Virus record (IMG/VR): IMGVR_UViG_3300044845_000594
Location: 1-64,000 of that record
Source: a virus
Strand: one strand, 5' to 3'
DNA: 64,000 nt
Part shown: positions 35,646 to 45,409 of the stretch, in pieces
Position numbering within the stretch: the first letter of the stretch is position 1
Layout of the letters: every line of letters starts with the position of its first letter
Program-made: the position numbers and the translations under genes
The notes under the pieces: generated by a model
Database searches by the model: none
Seen by the model: the letters and a program-made list of their open reading frames with translations, nothing else
Told to the model about the DNA's origin: nothing

Positions 35646-36652
35646 TGGCTATTAAGAAGAATGACTTTGGGTCTTTGAAAAAAAAGTTTTCCACATCTGC
35701 AAAATATAAACCACAAAGATTCTTTGACCTTGGTGCTCCGTTTTTGGATGCTGTTGGTCTACCTGGTCCTGCTATGGGACACATCAATATGTTCTTAGGA
35801 CATTCAGACACAGGTAAGACAACGGCACTAGTTAAAACTGCGGTTGATGCTCAGAAGAAAGGTATTTTACCTGTATTTATCATCACCGAACAAAAATGGT
35901 CGTTTGACCACGCTAAGTTAATGGGGTTTGAATGTGAGGAAGTTGTTGATACAGAAACTGGAGAATTAGAGTGGGACGGGTTTTATATATTCAATAATAA
36001 CTTTGATTATATTGAACAAATCACAGATTACATCAATGATTTATTAGACGCACAAGAAAAGGGTGATTTAGATTATTCATTGTGTATTATGTGGGACTCA
36101 GTAGGTTCTGTTCCTTGTAAAATGACTTACGAAGGTAAAGGAGGTAAACAACACAATGCAAGTGTTTTGGCCGACAAGATTGGTATGGGTATTAACCAAC
36201 GTATTTCAGGTTCACGTAAAGCAGACTCTAAATACGAAAACACCCTAATAATTGTTAATCAACCTTGGGTTGAATTACCTGACAATCCATTTGGACAGCC
36301 TAAAATTAAGGCAAAAGGTGGTGAGGCGATTTGGTTGAACTCTTCATTAGTATTCTTATTTGGAAATCAAAAAGGAGCTGGTACAACAAAAATTACAGCA
36401 ACTAAAGATAAGAGAACTGTGAAGTTTGCATCAAGAACTAAGGTGTCTGTTATGAAAAATCACATCAACGGACTTGGTTTTGAAGATGGGAAGATTATCG
36501 TAACACCACACGGGTTCTTACCAGGAAAAGAAGCTTCCGAAGAAAAGGCATCAATCGAACAATACAAAAAAGAATATGCCGAGTATTGGAAGGAAATAAT
36601 CGGAGTTGATGGTGACTTTGATTTGAAAGCAGAAAAAGAAGAAGTAGAGTAG
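35645..36652 (+). CDS. uvsX: UvsX recombinase (RecA-like)
   Basis: A 335-residue RecA-family recombinase. Walker A is GHSDTGKTT (residues 52-60), then FIITEQKWSFD and the Walker B-like LCIMWDSVGS. The TLIIVNQPW segment and the QPKIKAKGGEAIWL loop match UvsX. It forms filaments on gp32-free ssDNA and drives strand exchange for recombination-dependent replication and repair. Acidic-basic C-terminal tail (DFDLKAEKEEVE). It is translated in an operon with the 73-residue gene and the nuclease that follows 21 bases later. Confidence 0.92.
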   Translation: MAIKKNDFGSLKKKFSTSAKYKPQRFFDLGAPFLDAVGLPGPAMGHINMFLGHSDTGKTTALVKTAVDAQKKGILPVFIITEQKWSFDHAKLMGFECEEVVDTETGELEWDGFYIFNNNFDYIEQITDYINDLLDAQEKGDLDYSLCIMWDSVGSVPCKMTYEGKGGKQHNASVLADKIGMGINQRISGSRKADSKYENTLIIVNQPWVELPDNPFGQPKIKAKGGEAIWLNSSLVFLFGNQKGAGTTKITATKDKRTVKFASRTKVSVMKNHINGLGFEDGKIIVTPHGFLPGKEASEEKASIEQYKKEYAEYWKEIIGVDGDFDLKAEKEEVE

Positions 36653-36673
36653 TAACAATTAAAAACAAAAAAA

Positions 36674-37681
36674 GTGACAAAAACCTTATTGGTTGATGGA
36701 AACAATTTGATGAAAATTGGTTTTCATGGAGTGAAAGATTATTTCCACAAAGGAAAACATATTGGGGCCATTTGGCACTTTTTGAATACTTTAAGAAAGT
36801 TTTTAGAGGAGAACAACTATAATAAAGTTGTAGTATTTTGGGATAGTGACACGAACTCATCACAGAGAAGGTTGATATACCCCAAGTATAAATTAAACCG
36901 TAGAAACGATTCTAATGAGATTAAACAAGATTCTTATGAAGAACAAAAACAACGAGTTAAACAATATCTTGAAGAGATGTTTGTTAGACAACTTGAAGTT
37001 GAAAATTCAGAAGCGGATGATTTAATTGCGTATTACTGTCAAATTTCTGAAGACGAGAATAAAACAATTTTCTCAAGTGATAGAGACCTTACACAACTTA
37101 TATCTGAAAAGGTTTCTATCTATTCACCATCCACAAAAAGATATTATAAGATGGGGGATACTATCAAAATGAGTGATTTTGAAGTTCCCCATTATAATGT
37201 CAAAACAATTAAAATCCTTACAGGCGATTCATCTGATAATATCGACGGTATTTTTTATTTAGGTGAAAAGACTTTAATTAAGTTTTTTCCTGAGCTACTT
37301 GAAAAAGAAGTGGAATTATCCGATATTTTATCGAAAGGGGAGGAACTCCTTAAAGAAAATAAAGACAACAAATCATTACAAAATCTTTTGTCTGGTAAAA
37401 CAAAAGAAGGTATATTTGGTGATGAATATTATGTGATTAATAAAAAACTAATTGATTTAGATAAACCACTAATAAATCAAGAAGGTAAAGATTTGGTTAG
37501 GGCATATTATTCAGAATCATTGGACCCTGACGGTAGGGGATACAAAAACCTAATACGTATGATGATGGAAGACGGGTTATTTAAGTACCTACCAAAAACA
37601 GATGATAATTGGATTTATTTTTTAAAACCATTTTTAAAGTTAACAAGAAAAGAAAAAACAAAATTTAAAACAAAAAACTAA
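36674..37681 (+). CDS. rnh: RNase H / 5'-3' exonuclease, FEN family
   Basis: A 335-residue FEN/PIN-like nuclease like T4 RNase H, which removes RNA primers. Acidic metal-binding residues are all present: LLVDGNNL, VFWDSD, ENSEADDLIAYYC, FSSDRDL and LTGDSSDNI. The helix-hairpin-helix region (IDGIFYLGEKTLIKFF) for DNA binding follows. The start is GTG at 36674; the next in-frame Met is residue 14, inside the first motif region, so GTG is preferred. It shares an operon with uvsX and the 150-residue gene four bases downstream. Confidence 0.88.
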   Translation: MTKTLLVDGNNLMKIGFHGVKDYFHKGKHIGAIWHFLNTLRKFLEENNYNKVVVFWDSDTNSSQRRLIYPKYKLNRRNDSNEIKQDSYEEQKQRVKQYLEEMFVRQLEVENSEADDLIAYYCQISEDENKTIFSSDRDLTQLISEKVSIYSPSTKRYYKMGDTIKMSDFEVPHYNVKTIKILTGDSSDNIDGIFYLGEKTLIKFFPELLEKEVELSDILSKGEELLKENKDNKSLQNLLSGKTKEGIFGDEYYVINKKLIDLDKPLINQEGKDLVRAYYSESLDPDGRGYKNLIRMMMEDGLFKYLPKTDDNWIYFLKPFLKLTRKEKTKFKTKN

Positions 37682-37685
37682 AATT

Positions 37686-38138
37686 ATGAAAGAAAATCAG
37701 GACATTACTAAAGTTGAATTTCTAATTACATTAAATGACAACTTCGTTGTACAACGTTTTTTCAATGTAAGAAACATTAACCAAAAGGCTAAAAATAGTA
37801 TTGAGTTATTGAACTACATGAAATCATTGTCAGAAGAGTTAAAAACAAAACTAAGAAACAAATCAGTTTTCTATATGTTGGAAAATCGGTTCCAAATTGA
37901 AGAAGACCCATCTATCTTAGACACATCAAATACTGATGGTCCGGAAGTTTTTAATTTGATTATTCGAATTGGAAATGAGACAATTTGTCATACCATCATC
38001 GACGCTAAAGTATACCCACCAAAGGCTAGATATACCCTGGATATACGACCAACGATAAAAACGATATTAAAAGACTTAACTGACATTTTTTCAGATAAAA
38101 ATTTATCTTATAATTACCTTAATTATTCGTTGGCTTAG
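37686..38138 (+). CDS. Protein between rnh and the replicative helicase, unknown
   Basis: A 150-residue protein, mixed alpha/beta, without recognised motifs. FNLIIRIGNETICHTIIDAKVYPP in the middle is the most conserved-looking part. It starts four bases after rnh and ends 38 bases before the DnaB-like helicase, so it is part of the replication operon. A helicase-loading or accessory role is conceivable from position, but nothing in the sequence shows it. It ends with TAG. Confidence 0.5.
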   Translation: MKENQDITKVEFLITLNDNFVVQRFFNVRNINQKAKNSIELLNYMKSLSEELKTKLRNKSVFYMLENRFQIEEDPSILDTSNTDGPEVFNLIIRIGNETICHTIIDAKVYPPKARYTLDIRPTIKTILKDLTDIFSDKNLSYNYLNYSLA

Positions 38139-38141
38139 TCA

Positions 38142-38149
38142 TATTTATC
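38142..38149 (+). promoter_or_regulatory. ATTTAT-type element before replicative helicase
   Basis: TATTTATC lies 27 bases before the helicase start codon. It is a one-mismatch copy of the late-type element but in a replication gene context. Confidence 0.25.
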
Positions 38150-38176
38150 ATATACAAAGAAAAAAAAATACAGAAT

Positions 38177-39556
38177 ATGTCAGACAAAAAAAACTTCGGA
38201 TACTTAGGAAATACTTTTCAAATTCAATTATTAAACAATATTATTTTATATAAAGATTTCTCAAATTCCATTCTTGAAGTTATTGACCCACACTATTTTG
38301 ACAACCAATATTTTCGTATTATTTGTCAAATGATTAAGGAGTTCTATTCAAAGTATGAACATACTCCAACATTTGATACATTAGAACAACTTACAAAGTC
38401 AGAAATATCTTCTCCGATGGCTCAAAAGAGCGTTTTGGATACATTACAACAAGTAAAAGATGTGTCTGATGACGGTTCATTATTTGTTCAAGAAAAGTCA
38501 TTAAAATTCTGTAAACAACAAGAATTACAGAAGGTTATGACTAAAGCACAATCAATTATCGATAAGGGTGATTTTGAAAGTTATGACCACTTAGAAGAAA
38601 TGGTAAGAGGAGCATTACAAGTTGGTGAGGTCGATAAAGGAACAACCGACGTTTTCTTCAACCTTGAAGAGGTTCTAAACGACGATTACAGACACCCAAT
38701 TCCAATTGGGGTTGCGGGTATTGACAACCTATTGAAAGGTGGTTTAGCTAAGGGAGAGATTGGTGTTATTTTGGCACCAACGGGTGTTGGTAAGTCAACT
38801 TTCACTACAAAAATTGCAAACCACGCATTCAACTTGGGATACAACGTTCTTCAAATATTTTTTGAAGACAACCCAAAAATTATCCAAAGAAAACACTTTA
38901 CGCTTTGGACCGGGATTCATCCTGATGACATGTCTGAATATAGAGATGAAGTTATGGCGAAGGTAAAACACATTAAGGAAACTATGAAAAATAAGTTAAT
39001 TATTAAAAAACTACCTTCCGATACTGTGACTATGAATCAAATCAAAAATCAGGTTAGAAAGATGATGGCTGAAGGAACTAGAGTCGATATGATTATTTTA
39101 GATTACATTGACTGTGTTGTTCCTGACAAAATGTTGGGTGATGAATGGAAAAGTGAAGGTTCAGTAATGAGAGGGTTTGAGGCTATGTGTCATGAGTTGG
39201 ACATCGCAGGTTGGACCGCAACACAAGGAAATCGTAATTCGATTTCGTCAGAAGTGGTTACAACAGACCAAATGGGTGGGTCAATTAAAAAGGCTCAGGT
39301 AGGTCACGTAATCATTACAGTGGCCAAGAGTCTACAACAGAAAGAAATGAATTTGGCAACAATCGCCATTACCAAATCAAGAATTGGTAAAGACGGTGTT
39401 GTTTTTGAAAACTGTAAATTTGACAACGGAATGTTAGAAATAGACACAGAACAAAGTATGACTTTCTTAGGTTTGGAAGAACAAAAAGAAGAAAGAAACA
39501 AAAATAGAATCAAAGAGCTTTTAGAAAAGAAAAAGCAAAAAGAACAACAATCTTAA
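38177..39556 (+). CDS. 41: Replicative DNA helicase, DnaB-like (T4 gp41)
   Basis: A 459-residue hexameric helicase. The N-terminal DnaB-N-like part (FQIQLLNNIILYKDFS, then YFDNQYFRIICQMI) precedes the RecA-like core: Walker A LAPTGVGKST, Walker B MIILDYIDCVVP, and then WTATQGNRN and AITKSRIGKDG. It unwinds the fork ahead of the polymerase. Length matches T4 gp41 (475). A Lys-rich C-terminus (EKKKQKEQ) follows. No primase gene is in this window. It is followed after 14 bases by nrdB. Confidence 0.9.
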   Translation: MSDKKNFGYLGNTFQIQLLNNIILYKDFSNSILEVIDPHYFDNQYFRIICQMIKEFYSKYEHTPTFDTLEQLTKSEISSPMAQKSVLDTLQQVKDVSDDGSLFVQEKSLKFCKQQELQKVMTKAQSIIDKGDFESYDHLEEMVRGALQVGEVDKGTTDVFFNLEEVLNDDYRHPIPIGVAGIDNLLKGGLAKGEIGVILAPTGVGKSTFTTKIANHAFNLGYNVLQIFFEDNPKIIQRKHFTLWTGIHPDDMSEYRDEVMAKVKHIKETMKNKLIIKKLPSDTVTMNQIKNQVRKMMAEGTRVDMIILDYIDCVVPDKMLGDEWKSEGSVMRGFEAMCHELDIAGWTATQGNRNSISSEVVTTDQMGGSIKKAQVGHVIITVAKSLQQKEMNLATIAITKSRIGKDGVVFENCKFDNGMLEIDTEQSMTFLGLEEQKEERNKNRIKELLEKKKQKEQQS

Positions 39557-39570
39557 ATTAATTAAAAATT

Positions 39571-40518
39571 ATGGAAAAAATATTAACAGAAAATCCTGGT
39601 CGGTTCGTCATCTTCCCAATTGAACACAATGATATATGGGAATTTTACAAACAACACCAAGCTGCATTTTGGACAGCAGAAGAAGTCGATTTAACAAATG
39701 ACATCAGAGATTGGGAAAATTTGACAGAAAATGAAAAATTCTTCATTAAGAATGTACTGTCATTTTTTGCGGCGTCAGATGGTATTGTGAATGAAAACTT
39801 GGCTGAAAACTTTTATCGTGAAGTTCAATATCCTGAAGCTAAATTTTTCTACGGGTTTCAATTGGCTATGGAAAACATTCACTCATTAATGTATTCATTA
39901 TTGATTGATACGTATATCTCAAACGCTAAAGAAAAGGACGAATGTTTCAATGCGATTGATAGATTACCGGCTGTTCAAAAGAAAGCTAAATGGGCATTAG
40001 AATGGATTGAAAAGGCGTCATTTGCCGAAAGGTTAGTTGCGTTTGCTGCCGTTGAAGGTATTTTCTTTTCAGGTTCTTTTTGTTCTATTTTTTGGATGAA
40101 ATCAAGAGGTATTATGCAAGGATTATGTAATGCTAATTCACTTATCTTTAAAGATGAAAATTTACATTGTGATTTTGCAATTCACTTATTAAATAACCAC
40201 TTAGAAGAAAGACCATCAGAAAAAAGAATCAAAGAAATTCTACTTTCAGCATTAGAAATTGAAAAAGAATTTATCACTGAATCACTTCCAGTATCTTTAA
40301 TCGGTATGAACTCTAATCTAATGAAACAATACTTAGAGTTTGTTGTTGATGGTTTATTGGTTAAGATGGGTTGTAGTAAAGAATTTAATGTTGAACAACC
40401 ATTTAAATTCATGGAACAAATTGCGGTTGAAACAAAAGGTAATTTCTTTGAATCAAGAACAATGGAATACCAAAAAGCAAAGTTAAACGAAACTATAACA
40501 TTCACAGAAGATTTTTAA
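39571..40518 (+). CDS. nrdB: Ribonucleotide reductase small subunit, class I
   Basis: A 315-residue R2 subunit. Di-metal ligands are all present: D40, E101, H104 (MENIHSLMY), E162, E196 and H199 (KDENLHC). Y108 sits at the site of the stable tyrosyl radical. It supplies the radical for reduction of ribonucleotides to deoxyribonucleotides, which feeds phage DNA synthesis. The C-terminal end (ETITFTEDF) fits the peptide that docks in NrdA. It comes before nrdA (opposite to the T4 order) with a ten-base gap, so they form one operon. Confidence 0.93.
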   Translation: MEKILTENPGRFVIFPIEHNDIWEFYKQHQAAFWTAEEVDLTNDIRDWENLTENEKFFIKNVLSFFAASDGIVNENLAENFYREVQYPEAKFFYGFQLAMENIHSLMYSLLIDTYISNAKEKDECFNAIDRLPAVQKKAKWALEWIEKASFAERLVAFAAVEGIFFSGSFCSIFWMKSRGIMQGLCNANSLIFKDENLHCDFAIHLLNNHLEERPSEKRIKEILLSALEIEKEFITESLPVSLIGMNSNLMKQYLEFVVDGLLVKMGCSKEFNVEQPFKFMEQIAVETKGNFFESRTMEYQKAKLNETITFTEDF

Positions 40519-40528
40519 ATTTATTAAT

Positions 40529-42952
40529 ATGTCATTAAAAATAACAAAAAGAAATGGAGAGAACGTGGCGTTCAATCCACAAAAAATTTATAACAGAGTA
40601 AAACGTTCAGCAAAAGGTTTGAACGTAAACTCAGATGAAATTTTTATTAAAGTAATCACATCGGTTCCGACTGAGGGGGAAGTAACAACTAAAGAACTTG
40701 ATAAGTTAATTTATGAGATTGCGGCAGCCTATACAGGAAGTCATCACGACTATTCAAGAATGGCTTCGTCGGTTGCAATATCTTCATATCATAAAGAAAC
40801 TGATGAAAGTTTTTCAAAGACTATGAGATTACTTTACGAGGATGGAGTTGTTAATGAAGAATTAATTAAACGAATTGAATATTACGGTGAAGATACTGTC
40901 GACGTTGCAATTAAACATGACAACGATTATAACTTTGATTATTTTGCTTGGAGGTCATTACAAGAAATGTATTTGTTAAAAAGACCAAATGGTAAAGTTG
41001 TTGAACGACCACAACATATGTATATGAGAGTTGCGATATGGGTTACTAATACATTAGAAGATGCGTTAGAGTATTATAACTCTTTATCGACTCAACTTAT
41101 TTCACCAGCAACACCAATTATGATTAACTCTGGCACCAAAACACCACAACTTGCGTCTTGTGTTTTACACTACAACGATTCAGACTCAAGAGAAGGATTG
41201 TTAAATACAATGAATGATATTTCAACTTATTCATCGGATGCTGCCGGGATTGGACTTTCAATGTCTAACATAAGAAGTAAAGAAAGTAGAATTTCAAGTT
41301 CAGGTGGTTACGCAGGGGGATTGTTAAAATATTTAAAAATCGTTAATGAGTCTTTAAGATTTTTTAATCAACAAGGTAGAAGACCGGGTAGTGCGGCAAT
41401 ATATCTTGAACCTTGGCACAAAGACATATTTGATTTATTAGATATTAAAAAGAACACAGGAGCCGAAGAACTAAGAGCTCGTGATTTATTTACAGCACTT
41501 TGGATTCCTGACAACTTTATGAATGCGGTTAAGAACAACGCCGATTGGTATTTATTCTGTCCTAATGATATTAAAAAGGCAGGACTAAAGGCATTACAAG
41601 AATGTTTTGGAGATGAATACGAAGAAGTGTATAACACGGCAGTTAGTATGGGTCTTGGTAAAAAAGTTAAAGCACAAGACATTTGGACTAAAATTATTGA
41701 GTCTCAAGTAGAAACGGGAGTTCCTTATTTATGTTCTAAAGATAGTGCAAACAAAAAAACTAACCACCAAAATATTGGAGTAATTAAACAGTCTAACCTA
41801 TGTAATGAGATTTACCAATATACAGATGAAAAGACCACAGCAATTTGTACTTTGTCTTCAATAGTGTTAAAAAATTATATCAAAGACGGACAGTTTGATT
41901 ATTCTTTATTAATAAGTGAAGTTAGAAAAGTTGTTAGAGCATTAAATAATGTTATTGATAAAAATAACTATTCTACTGAAAAAGGTCATAGAGGTGGTTT
42001 AGAACAAAGAGCAATTGCAATTGGAACACAAGGATTGGCTGATGTATTTTATTTAATGGATTACATATTTACCTCACCTGAGGCTAAAAAATTAAATAAA
42101 AACATTTTTGAAACAATCTATTACGCGGCTATTCTTGAAAGTAATGACTTGTGTAAAAAAGGTTTGAGAACCCCATATGAGTTTTTCAAAGGTTCACCTA
42201 TGTCACAAGGGATTTTTCAATTTGATATGTGGGGACTCTCTGAAGAAGATTTGTTTATGGATTGGAAAACCTTGAAAGAAGACGTGATGACTTATGGGGT
42301 GTGTAATTCATTATTCACCGCTCAAATGCCTGTAGCATCTTCCGCCAAAATTACAGGTTCATTCGAAATGACAGAACCCGCACATTCGGCTTTATTTAAT
42401 AGACGTGTTGTTGGAGGTGAAATTATGATTGTAAACAAATACCTAATCAACGACTTTGAAAAAATTGGAATTTGGTCCGAGGATTTAAAAAATGAAATTA
42501 TTATGAATGAAGGTTCAATTCAAAATATTAATTTCAACAATTACTTAGATACTGAAGAAAAAGGTTATAATAGAAAGGTTAAAAGAATTGAACATTTGAT
42601 TCCAAAATACAAAACAATTTGGGAAATTTCACAAAGAGAATTGATTGACATGGCTGCCGAAAGAGCTCCGTTTATTGACCAATCACAATCTATGAATATT
42701 TACATGTCTAACCCAACACTTTCTAAAATAACATCTTCACATTTTTATGGATGGGAAAAAGGTCTAAAGACTCTTTGTTATTATGTAAGAACAAAGGCCA
42801 TTTCAACAGGAGCAAAACACTTGGCTTTAGATGTTACAAAAAAGGAAAAACCAAAAGTTTCACCGGTTGAACCAAAAGTAGATTATTCATATATGAATCT
42901 TCCACCAAAACCAACTAATTCAGACTTTGATTGTTTTGGTTGTTCTTCTTAA
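40529..42952 (+). CDS. nrdA: Ribonucleotide reductase large subunit, class I
   Basis: An 807-residue R1 subunit. An N-terminal ATP-cone (MSLKITKRNGENVAFNPQKI) is present, so allosteric activity control is likely. Active-site Cys lie in LASCVL, NLCNEI and TAICTLSS. The C-terminal redox pair is C802 and C805 (DCFGCSS), which are re-reduced by thioredoxin or glutaredoxin; no such gene is in the window. The Gly-rich finger loops and QARPGSAAIYLEPW-like segment (GRRPGSAAIYLEPW) are complete. It is followed by an intrinsic terminator. Confidence 0.94.
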   Translation: MSLKITKRNGENVAFNPQKIYNRVKRSAKGLNVNSDEIFIKVITSVPTEGEVTTKELDKLIYEIAAAYTGSHHDYSRMASSVAISSYHKETDESFSKTMRLLYEDGVVNEELIKRIEYYGEDTVDVAIKHDNDYNFDYFAWRSLQEMYLLKRPNGKVVERPQHMYMRVAIWVTNTLEDALEYYNSLSTQLISPATPIMINSGTKTPQLASCVLHYNDSDSREGLLNTMNDISTYSSDAAGIGLSMSNIRSKESRISSSGGYAGGLLKYLKIVNESLRFFNQQGRRPGSAAIYLEPWHKDIFDLLDIKKNTGAEELRARDLFTALWIPDNFMNAVKNNADWYLFCPNDIKKAGLKALQECFGDEYEEVYNTAVSMGLGKKVKAQDIWTKIIESQVETGVPYLCSKDSANKKTNHQNIGVIKQSNLCNEIYQYTDEKTTAICTLSSIVLKNYIKDGQFDYSLLISEVRKVVRALNNVIDKNNYSTEKGHRGGLEQRAIAIGTQGLADVFYLMDYIFTSPEAKKLNKNIFETIYYAAILESNDLCKKGLRTPYEFFKGSPMSQGIFQFDMWGLSEEDLFMDWKTLKEDVMTYGVCNSLFTAQMPVASSAKITGSFEMTEPAHSALFNRRVVGGEIMIVNKYLINDFEKIGIWSEDLKNEIIMNEGSIQNINFNNYLDTEEKGYNRKVKRIEHLIPKYKTIWEISQRELIDMAAERAPFIDQSQSMNIYMSNPTLSKITSSHFYGWEKGLKTLCYYVRTKAISTGAKHLALDVTKKEKPKVSPVEPKVDYSYMNLPPKPTNSDFDCFGCSS

Positions 42953-42957
42953 AAATT

Positions 42958-42982
42958 AATCCGAGTTATACTCGGATTTTTT
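42958..42982 (+). terminator. Intrinsic terminator after nrdA
   Basis: AATCCGAG (42958-42965) pairs with CTCGGATT (42971-42978) around a TTATA loop, followed by six T. It ends the replication/nucleotide block. Confidence 0.88.
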
Positions 42983-42989
42983 ATTTATA
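42982..42989 (+). promoter_or_regulatory. Late-promoter-like TATTTATA element before gp25
   Basis: An exact TATTTATA starting in the T run of the preceding terminator, 40 bases before the gp25 start. A second, weaker copy (TATTTATG, 43018-43025) lies just before the ATG. Confidence 0.45.
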
Positions 42990-43029
42990 TCTATTTAACT
43001 AAAAATGTTGGATATTATATTTATGTAAT

Positions 43030-43494
43030 ATGGCAGATGGAAGAACTTATGGTGTTAATTTTCCCTTTAGGGATAGTCCAAAATCTTATTATTTTGATTT
43101 AACCGAAAATGCTGGTGATGAGATACGGGCAGACCTTTTACATTTGATATTAACCGCAAGAGGTAGTAGATATTATAATCCTGATTTTGGAACACGTATA
43201 TATGAATTTATTTTTGACCCTTTGGATGGTGAAACGTTTGACGGAATCAAATCTGAAATACAACAACAGGTTGACAAGTACATACCAAATTTAACTATAA
43301 ATGAAATTAAAGTGGTTCCATATTTACAATCAGATGAGGCTCCAGGTGACATTAACCAAGAGTTATTAGGAACAAGTGATATATATAGAATACCTGGTAG
43401 AGCAACTCAAGAATACACAGCTAAACTTACAATAGATTATACGGACGACAACAACTCGTTTGGTTCAAGAGAATTTATAATAATTAACATATAA
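43030..43494 (+). CDS. 25: Baseplate wedge protein gp25-like
   Basis: A 154-residue protein of the gp25/GpW family, which starts sheath polymerisation at the baseplate. The N-terminal part (GVNFPFRDSPKSYYFDLT) is followed by ILTARGSRYYNPDFGTRIYEFIFDPLD, the conserved core (GSRxxxPxFGxRI) of this family. T4 gp25 is 132 residues. It is immediately followed by gp6 (two bases), the usual order in many contractile tails. It belongs to the late structural block. Confidence 0.88.
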   Translation: MADGRTYGVNFPFRDSPKSYYFDLTENAGDEIRADLLHLILTARGSRYYNPDFGTRIYEFIFDPLDGETFDGIKSEIQQQVDKYIPNLTINEIKVVPYLQSDEAPGDINQELLGTSDIYRIPGRATQEYTAKLTIDYTDDNNSFGSREFIIINI

Positions 43495-43496
43495 TT

Positions 43497-45335
43497 ATGG
43501 CAACTCAAAAAATTAATTATACAAGTAGGGATTTTGAAAGTCTAAGAAAGGACTTAATCAACTATACCCAACAGTATTATCCTGAAATAATTCAAAATTT
43601 TAATGACGCTTCAATCTTTTCAGTTTTGATGGATTTAAATGCTGCGATTGGAGATAATTTACATTTTCATATCGATAGAAGTATTCAAGAAACTGTCTTA
43701 CAATATGCACAACAAAGGTCTTCTATTTTTAATATTGCAAGAACCTATGGTTTGAAAATACCGGGATTTAGACCTTCAGTTGCTCTTGTGGAAATATCAA
43801 TACAAGTTCCGGCATTTGGTGACAATGAAGATTCAAGATACTTAGGTATTTTAAGAGCGGGGGCTCAGTTTAATGGTGGAGGGCAAACATTTGAAACAGT
43901 CTATGATGTTGATTTTTCTACACAATATAACAACGAAGGGGTAAATAATAGAACCAAAACCCCTGTTTTTGACAACAATAATAAAATAACAAGTTATATA
44001 ATAACTAAAAGAGAAGTTGTTGTTAATGGTGTTACTAAAATATATAAACAAGTTGTAAATGCTGCAGACGTAGTTCCTTTCTATAGTTTCTTTTTACCTG
44101 AAAAGAATGTTTTGTCTGTTACAACAATCATACAAAAAGACGGAACACAATACCAATCAACCCCAACAAATGCTGAATTTATAACATCACAGAACAAATG
44201 GTATGAAGTTGACGCATTGGCGGAAGACACAGTTTTTATTGAGGACCCCACAAAACCAATAGACAATGCTGGCGTTAAAGTTGGTCAATATATAAAAACT
44301 GACAACAGATTTATAACAGAATACACACCCGAAAGTTATATGAAGGTACAATTTGGGGCAGCAACGACAACACCAAATCAACAACTTCAACAATTTGCAA
44401 ATCTTGGAACCCCATTAAAAATACAAAATTATCAAAATAATATCGGATTGGGACTTACAGTAACACCTAACACAACACTATTTGTTCAGTACCGAGTAGG
44501 TGGAGGAACTGCATCAAATGTTGGTGTTGGTTCAATCAACCAAGTTGGATTAGTTAATTTAGCGGTAAACGGACCATCATCACAAATCAATCAAAGTGTT
44601 GTACAATCATTAAAAATTAATAATGTAACAAGTGCGGTTGGAGGAGCAAACCAACCAACAATTGAAGAGGCAAGAAACATGGTTAGTTTTAACTTTGCGG
44701 CACAAAAAAGAGCGGTGACAGTTAATGACTATAAATCTTTAATCGATACAATGCCAGGTAAATTTGGGGCACCTGCCAAAGTCGCGATTACAGAAAATAA
44801 TAACAAAGTTACTGTACAAATTTTATCATATGATTCAGACGGGAATCTAACACAAACAGTTCCAAACGCAATTAAAACAAACTTGGCAACCTATTTGTCT
44901 AAGTATAGAATGATAAATGACTACATATCAATTGATGTCGCAAAGGTAATAGATTTAGAGTTTGAAATATCTGTTGTAATCGAAAATAATACCGCTCAAA
45001 GTCAAATAATTACTCAAATTATTGACCAAGTATCAACTTACATGAATCCGCAAAACAGAGATTTAGGTCAAAATGTAAACGTTTCTGATATTAGAAGATT
45101 AATACAAGACGTTGCAGGTGTTAATACATTAACAGATTTGAAAATATATAACAGAACAGGGGGTCAATATTCGTCATCTGAAACATCTCAAAGGTACGCC
45201 GATGCGGAAACCAAAGAAATTTTATTAATTGACGACACCTTATTTGCCGAACCAGACCAAATATATCAAATCAGATTTGATTCTAGAGATATTAATGTAA
45301 GGGTAAAACAACTAAGAACCGTAGACTTCTACTAA
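43497..45335 (+). CDS. 6: Baseplate wedge protein gp6-like (baseplate J)
   Basis: A 612-residue protein. The start INYTSRDFESLRKDLINYTQQYYP and FSVLMDLNAAIGDNLHFHIDRSIQE are typical of T4 gp6, the wedge scaffold protein (T4 660 residues). The C-terminal half (VNDYKSLIDTMPGKFGAPAKVAI, then DYISIDVAKVIDLEFEISVVI, then VSDIRRLIQDVAGVN) is the baseplate-J-like part that forms the inner ring. It contacts gp25 and the gp7-type wedge protein. It is cotranscribed with gp25. Confidence 0.88.
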   Translation: MATQKINYTSRDFESLRKDLINYTQQYYPEIIQNFNDASIFSVLMDLNAAIGDNLHFHIDRSIQETVLQYAQQRSSIFNIARTYGLKIPGFRPSVALVEISIQVPAFGDNEDSRYLGILRAGAQFNGGGQTFETVYDVDFSTQYNNEGVNNRTKTPVFDNNNKITSYIITKREVVVNGVTKIYKQVVNAADVVPFYSFFLPEKNVLSVTTIIQKDGTQYQSTPTNAEFITSQNKWYEVDALAEDTVFIEDPTKPIDNAGVKVGQYIKTDNRFITEYTPESYMKVQFGAATTTPNQQLQQFANLGTPLKIQNYQNNIGLGLTVTPNTTLFVQYRVGGGTASNVGVGSINQVGLVNLAVNGPSSQINQSVVQSLKINNVTSAVGGANQPTIEEARNMVSFNFAAQKRAVTVNDYKSLIDTMPGKFGAPAKVAITENNNKVTVQILSYDSDGNLTQTVPNAIKTNLATYLSKYRMINDYISIDVAKVIDLEFEISVVIENNTAQSQIITQIIDQVSTYMNPQNRDLGQNVNVSDIRRLIQDVAGVNTLTDLKIYNRTGGQYSSSETSQRYADAETKEILLIDDTLFAEPDQIYQIRFDSRDINVRVKQLRTVDFY

Positions 45336-45389
45336 ATCATTTATTTTATTTTTAAGGTTATTAGTTTTAAATAAAAAACCTAAATTATC

Positions 45390-45397
45390 TATTTATT
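45390..45397 (+). promoter_or_regulatory. Late-promoter-like element (TATTTATT)
   Basis: TATTTATT, 12 bases before the start of the 1617-residue wedge protein, in a 74-base gap after gp6. Confidence 0.4.
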
Positions 45398-45409
45398 TTA
45401 AAACAGTAA